Source of the DNA: Tridacna crocea
Taxonomy: Eukaryota; Mollusca; Bivalvia; Cardiida; Cardiidae
Direction of reading: 5' to 3'
Length of the DNA: 64,000 bases
NCBI GenBank assembly: GCA_943736015.1
Contig: OX031059.1
Coordinates: forward strand, 46,635,159-46,699,158
A model generated the notes under the pieces. The model made no database searches and was not told where the DNA came from. It saw nothing but the letters and a program-made list of their open reading frames with translations. Positions 28,301 to 40,300 of the stretch are shown piece after piece. Numbering within the stretch: position 1 is the first letter of the stretch; each line of letters begins with the position of its first letter. Position numbers and translations under genes: made by a program.

Positions 28301-31300
28301 TTTGTGCCTGAATAACAGAAAGTATGTAAATCATTTACCAGTACCGACTTCTAACAATCTGGAGAGGAGGACTTTGAAAATATGGTGGTAAAAGGAGAAA
28401 ATTCTCAGGCAACAAGCATATTCTTCTATTACTGTCATGTTTTCTACCATGTCAAAGAACTGTGGTTCATTTGTATCATTTTCAAATTAGTTGTCTGCAG
28501 ATGCTTTCAACCTTGAAGAGTGTAAAATTTATTGTGTAGCAAAGAATTAATCCTTTAACCCTTTACTCCATAGATACTCATTTCTACACATTGCTTGTAG
28601 GAGCCTTTGGAAAACATAGTGGCAAAAGATGAAATTGCTCGTGACGAGCAACTTCACCTTTTGTCACAACATTTTCTATGCCATCAAAAGGTGTCATTTA
28701 CACATAAGAAACTGCTTCATCCTTGCTATTATTTGGGGTCAATTAGAGATACCATAGAATTACCTTATCGGAAAATGTTGATACATATTCCCAAGTTTTA
28801 ACTGAGAAAAGAGCCCTTTTGAAACATTGTGCAAAAAAGGATGAATATGCTGGTAACCGGCAAATTTTCTAGATATTCGAGAAACAATTCTCAATATTTG
28901 AGTCACATTTGTTGTCTGCCTTGCTTTCAATCTAGACAGGTCTAAATTTTTGTTGTTTGGTAAAGGATTACACAATAACATATAAGATTAAATTTCTCCA
29001 TCATTTTACAAAATGCATGCTTTGGAATAAAAAGAGGGAAACAATTTGTGACAATCAGTAAAATTGCTTTTTGTCTTAACTCTCTACCAAATGACCAAAT
29101 ATACATTATTCTAACAGAAAGCATTTGTAGACAAAAAATAAATATGGGTGAACAGTTAAAATTTGCTATGGACAGGGTAGAAAACATTGTCAGAAAAGGA
29201 GAAAATGCTGGTTACCAGCATTTTCTGCTTTTCTCAAAATGTTTTCAAAAGAATTCTTTACCAGGGTTGTTAAAACTCGGGATTGTGTGGTGAAGACTTA
29301 ATGCTATCCTGATAACCAACATTTTCTACTCTTCCCAATTTCTTTGTCCCTTCTGTAACAAATTTGATAATGTTAGCCATGTCATGTGTCAAGTGACAGT
29401 GCACTCACTTATCACAGATAAGTCTTGAACTTTCTTTCTGGCAACGAAAAACTTGCATAATATGTTACAATTCTATTAAAAATAATGTTAAGCATATTGT
29501 AAAAAGATAACACTCTCTATTTTTATTCGTGCTTTCAGTCTGTAGTGTTTATGGCCTATATGGAAATAAGCCCAACCAAATTTTTGAAAATCAATTAACT
29601 CTTTACCATACGACAAAATTATACACTGGTCCAAACTGAAAGCATTTGCAGAGGACAAAATAAATGTGACTAAAAAATTGGAATTTGGTTTGGGAAGGGT
29701 AGGAAACATTGTGGGAAAAGAAGAAAATGCTGGTAACCAGCATTTTCTCCTTTTCCCACAATGTTTTCAAAAGGCTTCTTTCTCAGGGTCATTAAACGTC
29801 GGGATTGTGTGGTATAGAGTCAAAGAATGGATGAAGATCCCACCTGTGATGAGATGTATTTGACTATAGCAGAATCTTCTTTTACTTCTTTGGGTTTATC
29901 ACCTTTCTTCCAGTGGTTAAGTTTTTGTTTAACAAGGGATACATCTGTTTTGATTTTCTCAAGCAATGGTGTACTTTCTCTTCTCTTAGTGGGGGATGAC
30001 TGTTGAAAGATGGACTCCTGAAATAGTATGTAAAGTAAAATATAAAATGAAGTTTATAATAGACAGATCTTTATCAAAATTTGCTTTGAAATTGTTAGAA
30101 TTTGCTATGTTTTCTATGTTTATTATATTCACTCAACTACAAATTTTATTTGTCATAACCTCCCAAAATATATCATACTGGCTGGCCATATTATAGTCTG
30201 CTTCATAAAGATAATTAGCATTACAAAACTTTTAACCATACTGAAGCTTAACCCTTTCCCAAACGGTAAATTTTGGACCTGACCAAATTGAAAGCATTTT
30301 ACAGATTTCAATTTAACAGTTGCTAAAAAGATGATTTTTCTATATGATAGCGTAGAAAACATTGTGGGAAAAGGAGAATATGCTGATTACCAGCATTTTC
30401 TCCTTTTCCCACAATGTTTTTAAAAGGCTTCTATTCCTGACCCATAAAAACCAGGGATTATTTGGGAAAGGGTTAAAGCCCCAGTAAAGTTAAAAAAAGG
30501 TAATTTTCACTGTTTATATAACTCAAAAATATAACGGATAGCCCATCACAACACACATACATATATAAGATTGGAGAAAACCCAAACCTGTCTATATATA
30601 TTTGTGGAAATGCATGAAATTCCCTCTGATTCAGGGACACCATTGTTCAAGACAATTTTTGTTAACATTCTTGTATACGAGTATTTGAACTACATCTTAG
30701 AGAATGTCATGCAATAGCATTGTATCTCATTAGTGCTATGACATAGTACACAAGCGTATAGTTTACACTTCAAATATTATGTCATCAGAGAGTAAGATTG
30801 CTCATTCTGAACCTGTTTTTTTTTTTTTTTTTTTATTTTGATGTTGCAAACGCTTCCTGTAATGATCATAAATGAATAAGTGACAATCAGCTTCTGTTGT
30901 TGTTTACAATATCGATAAACTTATTTTTTCAAGCCTAGAATGGGGACAAAACAATCAAGTGAATGAAAGTTTGTTTTGATGCATTGAATTATCATGTGGT
31001 GTTTATTTCACTATTACATCACTAGGGAGATTTACGAAAGTCAACTATTCATCAGAGATCATCAATGTAAACAAACAGAATCTGATAACGCTACATGATA
31101 GAATCTGTTCTAGGTTCTTTTTTTTTTCCTGCCATCGACTGGAACTGTTTCGAATTGCACCTTTACATGTTGTTAAAGTCATAATAATGGCCACATTTTT
31201 ATATAGTAAAAATGAAATTTATTTATATATTTTCAAAAGGCTTTTTTTTCTTTAACTTTATTGTGACTTTAAGCTTTCAATAAAATGAAGCTTTCAAGTA

Positions 31301-34300
31301 TTAAAGAAAACAAAAAGCATTTTCTCTTTTTCCCACAATGTTTTCTACCCTATCAAAGAAAAATTGCATCATTTCAGCCACTATGACATTTTTGTCTGCA
31401 AATGTTTCCAATTTCAATAGGTCTAAAATTCTGCAATATGGGAAAGGGTTAATAATGCAAAAAATTAAGTTAAAAATTGGTTGAAAATGCAATTGTTTTG
31501 GTCAAATTCTACACTGTATCTTATAGGTTTATTTGGTGTTCTAGGGCAAAAGAGGAAGACATACCCTTCTTTTAAATCTCTCTTTCAACATGTTCCTTTT
31601 TTGATCCAGTTTCTTCTCTGATTCTTTCTGTTTCTCTTCTGGTGATGACTCATAGATTTTTTTCACTGCTGTAACAAGCCTAGAACAGCTCCGTCTCTGT
31701 CTTTCATAACAATCTGGATGGCAAAACCCTTGGTGGGGACAGATGAAATTGGACAAGTTTGCAAGCTGAATCACGACCTAGAAATTTATAATGTTAATAC
31801 TTCAGTCTAATCAAACTAAAATCAAGAATTGTCTAGTTGTAGATCAAGGTCAGACCACTACTATCCACTATTTTGAAAAATATCAAAGTAAAATCAGCCG
31901 ATAAATTCCTACAGTGACACTGACTTAAAATTTTCAAAAATGTGGTCAAAATAGCCCTGACTAGTGTTCAAACTATGGAGTTCAAAGCCATCGGCTGGCA
32001 TGTTATTCTCCTTGTCCTAAACATTATATTCTAAAACATGCAGTTTAAACAGTATCTTTGGGTAGAAAGTACACAGCTTGCACCATCTCCGGCCTTTACA
32101 TTCCAATTATTATTTTCAATTTTCTCTGAATAAGCCTGTAAAAAAACATGATATACAGGACAGAACCAGTTTTAACCCTTTGGCTACTAAGCATGACTCG
32201 CTGACCTTTAGTGGACAGTATAGATCAAGATCAGACTGCACAGAATGTGCAGTCTGGTCTTAGATCTACACTGTCCGATACGAAGATATGATTACCAATA
32301 TCACAACTTTGAAACAGCAAAATTCGGGTCATTAATATTGAATAAAATTCAATTTTATTTATTTAGCAGGATAAGGGTTAAGTCCATACAGTCATGCTTC
32401 ATATGACTACTAACATATGACTTCAATGAAGGAGTTTAGATTTCATTAACCTTTAGTTGCAATAGTTAAATACAGTTCTTCAATTTTTGAGGATAAAGAT
32501 GCAAGGAAGTCTCCTGACAAAATTTCAACCAAATCATTAAAGGGGCTCATAGGCTGATGTCAGCTAAAGAATTAGATTGTAATATTCAGCACCATGGTTT
32601 ATGATATGCTCTGGCAAGCAAGCATGTAAATAATCATAATTATGTTCATGTGTACAGTGACAAGACTCAACAGTTATACAAACTTGATCATTTTACTCAT
32701 TAGGAAATCATATCCATGAAAAACTATTTCAAAAGACAGATTAAAATTTACAATTTCTGATAGTAACATAAAGCCACAGTTTAAAACTGAACCATAGGAT
32801 ACGAAGGACAATTTTGTACGTAATTCTTACCACTTTACCAGAGGACAGAACTCAGATTTGTTAAATGTGATACTGTTTGCAGATCACAAATGAAATGTGA
32901 CAAAAAGGAGTGATTTATCTTTCAAAAGATAATGAGAAAAGCAAAAATGGTGGTTAACATCATTTTCTCCTTTTCCCATAAAGTTTTCAAAAGCCTTTTA
33001 CTTCATAATAGTTAAATGGAGGGATTTCTGGTAAAAGGTTAAAACTTTGTCAGCAGGGGGAAAACAAGTCAATATTGTTTAACCCATTACCACACAGTCC
33101 CTACTTTTGACGCCCCAGAGAAAGAAGCCTTTTGAAAACACTGTGGGAAAAGGAGAAAATGCTGGTAACCAGAATTTTCTCCTTTTCCCACAGTGTTTTC
33201 TACCCAAATTTCAATTTTTCAGTCACCTTTATTTTATCGTCTGCAAATGCTTTCAATTTGGAACAGTCTAAAATTTTCTCATGTGGTAAAGAGTTAACCA
33301 TTTACCACACAATCACGAGTTTTAATGACCCCAAGAAACAAACCAGTGACCAACATTTTCTGCTTTTCCAGAAATATTTTCTACCCTATCAAATACAAAT
33401 TCCATTATTTGAGCCACATATAAACTTTAATAATAATACAAATGTTTTCAATTTGGACAAGTCTAGATTTTTGTCCTCTTGTAAAGATTTAACTCTTACC
33501 CTGATCCATGGCATATTTTGATATAACTTCTCATCATCAATATCTTGTTGTTCCTCTGTGGCAGCTTCCTGAGCTTCTTCACTAAACATTGTCATGGACT
33601 CTAGGTCCTCTGCACTAGGTTCTCCATCCATGAATTTGGCCCCATCAGATTGTATAGACTGACTACTCACTTTGCGAGATCTAATGCTTCCATACAATTT
33701 TATACCTGAAATAAATGGAAAAAGGTCCATGTCAGCAATCAGAATGATAATCATACTATTTGTCTTAAACCCATTACCAAATGACCATATTTTAGACTGG
33801 TCCAAATTGAAAGCATTTGCAGACGACAAAATAAAAGTGACTGAAAATTTGAAATTTGTTTTGTGAAGGGTAGAAAACATTGTGGGAAAAGGAGAAAATG
33901 CTGGTTACCAGCATTTTCTCCTTTTCCCGCAATGTTTTCTAAAAGCTTCTTCTTTAGGGACGTCAAAAGTAGGGATTGTGTGGTAATGGGTTAAACACAT
34001 CCTCTCTGGTAATAATTCATCTAACTGATGCCAACCTTTAGGAGTCCTTTTATAATCAATACATAAAGTTTTGAGATGTAATTTATGTCCAATTTTTTTA
34101 AACAGCTTAACTCTCTTCCTGTTGAAAAATTTCAGACTCTTCAAAATGCAAAGCATCTGAAGATAACAAATTTGATATTTGAGCTTAACTCTTTACCACA
34201 CAATCCGAGTTTTAACAACCCTGGGAAAGAAGTCCTTAGAAAACATTGTAGGAAAAGGAGAAAATGCTGGTAACCAGCATTTTATCCTTTTCCCACAATG

Positions 34301-37300
34301 TTATCTACCATATCACATACAGAAATCATCTGTTTAGCTACATTCAATATGTTAGAATTGTGTCATGTAGGGTTAACCTTTCATCAAATGATGCCAGGTT
34401 TTATAGACCATGTGGAGGTAACCTTTTTGAAAAAATTGTGGGAAAGGAGAAAATACTAGTAACCAGCATTTTTTTCTTTTTCCACAATGTTTTCTACCCT
34501 GCCTAGAAAAAATTTCATTGTTTGAGCCATATTAAATTTGTTTTCTGCAAATGCTTTCACTTGAGGTGGGTCAAACATTTTGTAATCTGGTAAAGGGTTA
34601 AGTCTGACTCAAAACTGAAATGAATACTTTCAGTCTGTAGGAAAGACAACATTTCAAGCCCTACATCACAATATCTGGTGTTACATAGGCCACAATAGAT
34701 CTATGATCAGACTGCACATAGAGAATACGTATGCTCCTCACTTCCTCCTCCTTCCTGCCTCCTCAACCTAAAGCTTCTGTTTTGTCTAAAACTTGCATTG
34801 TGTGTGGACCCTCTTCGTAAGTGCTTCAACAACTTCTGTCTACCCTGTGCAAGGCGTCTTCCTGAAATTAATACATCACTTAAGAAAGCAAATAAACTCA
34901 ACATCTTCTTGTATGGTAGTGACATGATTATCTTACTTGTATTACTAAATGACTGAGCTTATGCATGTCAGATTTTTTATTTCTGATTTTCAGGATATCC
35001 TGGTTTAACGTCACAACACACAATCAAGCAGAATAAAACACTATTTAACCCATTATCACACAATTCCGACTTTTAAAACCCTGAGGAAGAAGCTCTCTGA
35101 AAACATTGTGGGAAAAGGAGAAAATGCTAGTTACCAGCATTTTCTCCTTTTCCCACAAAATTTTCCACCCTATAAAAGAGAAATGCATTAGTTAAGCCAC
35201 TCTGAAATTGTCGTCTGCAAATGCTTTCAATTTGGACTAGTCTGAAGTTTTGTCATTTGGTAAAGGGTTAAATAAAATGCATTTCTTATCAATACAGTTT
35301 TGTAAATACTAAAATCACATATTAAAATATAGCCAAGTACAGTACAAAAATTTATAGAAAGATATGCAGTGAACGTGAATATTCTTATTTTTTCAAGCTT
35401 GTAATTTCGTGAATAACCACTTAACCCATTACCATGCAATCCCTACTTTTGACGACCCTGAGAAAGAAAACATAGTGGGAAAAGGAGAAAATGCTTGTAA
35501 CCAGCATTTTCTCCTTTTCCCACAATGCTCTCTACCCTTCACAAAACAAGTTTCAAATATGATGTCATTTTTTTATTTTGTCGTCTGCAAATGCTTTCAA
35601 TTTGGACAAGCCTAAAATATTGTTGTTTGGTAATGTGTTAAGACAATGAAAATTTAAGACTTAAAAAAACAATAACAACTTCAGTAAGTGGCATAAAGGA
35701 GACCTACTTGTTCACAATAATACAAACTCCACATCTTAAATGACATGTACAAAATAGTGTGATTAACTGCTTTTCATAAGCCCCTTTTCTCATTATGCTG
35801 ACAAAGTTGCCTACTGCAAAGAAGATGAAGTCATATTTGGATCAAGTCATATTTGAATAAAGAAAGGTTTTCAAAACTTGTGAGGAAAGGTGAAAATGCT
35901 GGTTACAAGGATTACCTCCTTTTATGACAATGTTTCTATCATTCTAATGGCAAATCCAAACTTGAATCAATTTTAATTTGCTTCATTCAAATGTTTTCAA
36001 TATGTCAACATCCTTACTTTTACCACCTTGTGAATATTTATACATGGTCATGGATGTACAAAAATGTATAATACCCTTCCTCTCTTCCACTGGTGTGTGA
36101 GGAGGTCCACCAGGATCTATGGCTGATAAGGATGTTTGGCTACTGTTCAAAGAGTCTGATCTCTCTCTCTGCACAGCAAAACTGATCTTTCTCTCTCCAG
36201 GACTACCCATTGCTCCAGCACCTTAAGTAAACATTGAACTATCCATTAACTATATACTCTTTTCATAAAGATAATCAGCCTAACTATAACTTTTCTGAGA
36301 AACAAATTGCTAAAAAATGGTTCATATGATAATATCCTGCATTCTGTGAGGAAAATGAAAAGAACTCAATAACTAGACTAATGTCATCTAACATTACCAG
36401 ACAAGAAAACAATGAAACAAACATAGACATTTTTTCACAGATTTTAATTTTCTCCTACAGATGTTTCTTTTTTATTTATCTCAAACAGACTGCTTTTGAA
36501 AACATTGTTACAAAAGAAAAAAGTGCTTTTTTTACTTAATTTCTTCTTTTGACACCGTTTCAGGCCCAGTTATGAATCGTTCATTAATTTTCATAATCCA
36601 AATATAGATTTCATGAGGATTTTCATATGGACTTTTTCGAAGCTCCTCACATTTCTTTCTGATTCAAATAGTAGATTTTGTCTTTGAAAGAAAAGAAAAC
36701 TTTGTAGGAAAAGGAGAAAATGCTGGTTTCCACCATGTTCTCCTTTAACAGCATTTAGTGGTGTCCGTGGTCATGAGGTAGAGTGTCTGCCTCATAACTA
36801 AAAGGTCCTGAGTTCGATTCCCTGGAGCGGGTATCAACTTTGGGATTTTTTTTCGGCCCACACTTTCCGCACGACTACTGGTGTAGTTCCCAGGAGGCAG
36901 AATCAAGAGAGATTAGTATAAGTTGTCAGAACTCGTTTCTCAACCGATGTAAAATACGTAAATATGTTTAAACTAAACTAACAACATTGTGTTCGAAAGT
37001 CCTGTTGTTCAATGTTACTAACACTCTTTACATTTTGGTAGAAGGTCAAGGGAGAACTGATAAAGAAACTTCCTAGAAGTCTGCAAGTACATAATTTAAC
37101 TGCATCCTCGGATACCCCGGGGTCTCCCTATTTGCTACGCTACATCGACCCTGGGACAATTGACTAATAAAACTGAATCAGCCTCCGAAAATCGATACGA
37201 AACGTCATAGCGTACAGTCCACTTGCCCATCACAAAATGATGATGGAACCAATGAAAAGCCAGCATTCGGCCAGCGGTAAAGCGAGGGAAATTCAATTAA

Positions 37301-40300
37301 TTGTCCCAGGGGTCAATGTAGCGTAGCAAATAGGGAGACCCCGGGGTATCCGAGGATGATTTAACTGTAATCAGAACAAAAAGTAAGTTTTTTTGTGAAC
37401 TAATTTAATTATCTGTAAAAACCAAGACATATATGGTAATCATATTCTAAAGCATTGTCATGTTCTCAAATCTATGTTGTGCTGTCTCAAGATTATCACT
37501 TCTCCAACACCTCTCTTAAGGGTACTTATTACAAGAGTCATTTAAGAAAATTCTTAAGAATTCTCAAAACAGCTTATTGTCAGCAAAAAACTGAAGAAGA
37601 TATCAACCCTATTGACTCATTACCAAACGACACAAATTTAGACTGGTCCAAATTCCAAGGATTTGCGAATGACAAATTAAATGTGACTGAAAGGATGATT
37701 TTTGTTTGTGATAGGGAAGAAAACATTTTGGGAAAAGGAGAAAATGCTGGTTACGTTAAAACTCGAGATTAAGTGGTAATGGGTTAAAACTAAATGCTCT
37801 CCCTGTCTGAGTCTCTGCATTCCAACTTACAAGGTGAGTGAGGCATTTCACCAATATTTGACTCTGAACTTTTGTCAGAGTGGCCTGGGCTGCTCACTAT
37901 ACTACTGTATCTTCTAGTGGACAGCTGCTTCTCCCATCCTGTTTCCATCTTCTGTTTCTTTGTTCTGGTCAAAGTCTGAAATCGTTCCCTCATGAATGTA
38001 GTAATCTCTTGCAGCACCAGACAGGCCAACATCTTCAAAGCGTAGGGACATTCATTTCCATTTTGGTTTACAGTGTCTACATGACAGTAAAAGATTGAAA
38101 ATGATAAGCGTAGCACTTTCTGTATCAAAAGACACAACACCTAGAAATTTTGGATGCACTTGGCCTATAACCCTTTACAAAACAATCCTGAATTTTAATG
38201 ACTCTGAGGAAGGAGGCCTTTTAACCCTTTTCTAAACAATCCCTGGTTTTTTAACGACCCCAAGATAAAAGCCTTTTTGAAAACATTGTGGGAAAAGGAG
38301 AAAATGCTGGTAACCAGCATTTTCTCCTTTTCCCACAATGTTTTCTACTCTGCTGGAAACAAATTTAAAATTTTGAGTTACGTTTTTTTATGTTCATTTT
38401 GTCGTCTGCAAGTGCTTTCAATTTGGATCAGTCTAAAACCTTGTTGTCTGGTAAAGGGTTAAAGAATTGTAGGAATGGGAGAAAATGCTGGTAACCAGTA
38501 TTTTTTCCCTCTCTACCACAATGTTTTCTACTTTTTCAAAAACAAACGTAATCATCGGAGTTGTGTTTAGTTTAGTAAAAGAAAAACACAATAAAAAAGG
38601 GAGCAGGTGCACTTAACAATACATGCATTTCTTTAATAGCAATGTATCAAAAATTTAATGTTTAACTTATTTGCTCCTTTAAGACATTCCGAACTTAGAT
38701 TATGTCCTTATCCATATGATTTGAGGCTAGTACATAAACATGTTTGAAAATATTATGCACATGAAAAACTGCTTGCAACAGAAATTTTCTCCATAGTAAC
38801 GAAGACTTTCAAAGTGATGAGATGCGAAAAAAAAAAGAGTTTTCTCACTTACTTGACCAATGATCTTAATACAAAATAAATAAAACAAATGTTCCCTACT
38901 TTCATCCAAAAAGTCTTCCTCATCATCTTCCATTCGCAGCTGCCTTTGCTTCTTTTCATCATGTATATCTGTCACATGGTTCAGTTTATTTTGTCTCTCT
39001 TTGGCCATGATGTACTCCATCTGATGTCCAAGATTCTGAAAAAAAATTCTTTCTATTTATTATTTTTTCTATCCATGTAACCCTTCCAGTCTGTATAGCC
39101 AGTTAACAAATATATAATTTGATCAGTTACAAGTAATTTATTTGGGTTGGTTTTCAATATTGCCTGCAGCAGTATTTCAGTTTTGTCACAGCAGCCAGTG
39201 TGCCTATCCATAAATTCCTACCATGTTTTAGCCTGTGCTACAAAGGGGCAAACCATGAGCAAATTTTTTCAGCTTTAGATTAATTTTTAAACCCTAAAAA
39301 CAAGAAAATGTACATTTTACTGAAGCCAAAGAAAAACAAACATTTCAAACATTTTTGGCCTGATTATTTCACAAAACAATGACAGGGTAATCCCAGTCCA
39401 TACTACATATTTGTCAATCTAAAATGTCTGCTAAAGCAACTTAGGCGTAGGGTAAAGTCAACCTTCAGTAAACTGTAATTGTTTACTTAATCACTCTATT
39501 TAAAAATTCAATGATGTATCCTTCTGCGCATGTATTTTTGTTACAGATATTGAATCAAAACTCTATTTAAAAATTTAACCATGTACTGCTATAATGGTAA
39601 TACTATTGTGGCACTTTCTTCAAGTGGTATTGGTGAAGCGGATATGAATCTTTGAACAGTCACCATTAAATAATTAAAATGCTGCTGACACGGCATTACA
39701 CACCACACAAGGAAAAAAAGGCAGGAAATCTAAAGCTGTGGAAGTATGGCTGTTTCCACTTCGAAAATTATTGTTCGAAAAGGAGAAATCCTTCTCATTG
39801 AGTAAAATTTCTCCTTTACCCACCATGTCTGTTGAGCTTTTATCCTATTTTTTCGTTGAAAAAATAACTTCCACATTGACCTTCAACCTTATTTTCTGGC
39901 AGTATGAACACAGATAGGTGCCATTTTTATTTCTTATTGTCTAGAATCATAAATACTATAATTGTGGAAAGTTTAACCCATTACCACATAATCCCTACTT
40001 TTGATGACCCTGAGAAAGAAGCCTTTAGAAAATATTGTGGGAAAAGGGGAAAATGCTGGTAACCAGCATTTTCTCCTTTTCCCACTATGTTTTCTACCCT
40101 TCACAAAACAAATTTGAAATTTTCAGTGACTTTTATTTTGTCGTCTGCAAATGCTTTCGATTTGGACAAACCTAAAATTTTGTCTTTTGGTAATGAGTTA
40201 AGGAAAATCTGTCTTTTAGAAAGTATGTGTGTTTTTAAGATTAACTCTTGATTTGATCAAATTATCTCAAATTTTTAACTCAATGGCTTATGTATATCAT

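Noticed and set aside
33389-33966. Long minus-strand frames that extend UNC80 exon 13 into the flanks
   Set aside because: The extra parts translate TTAA-A stem sequence; the donor at 33499 and acceptor at 33706-33708 give the exon consistent with phase.
36761-36832. Candidate tRNA gene
   Set aside because: A and B boxes are present, but acceptor and anticodon stems do not pair and a SINE body follows.
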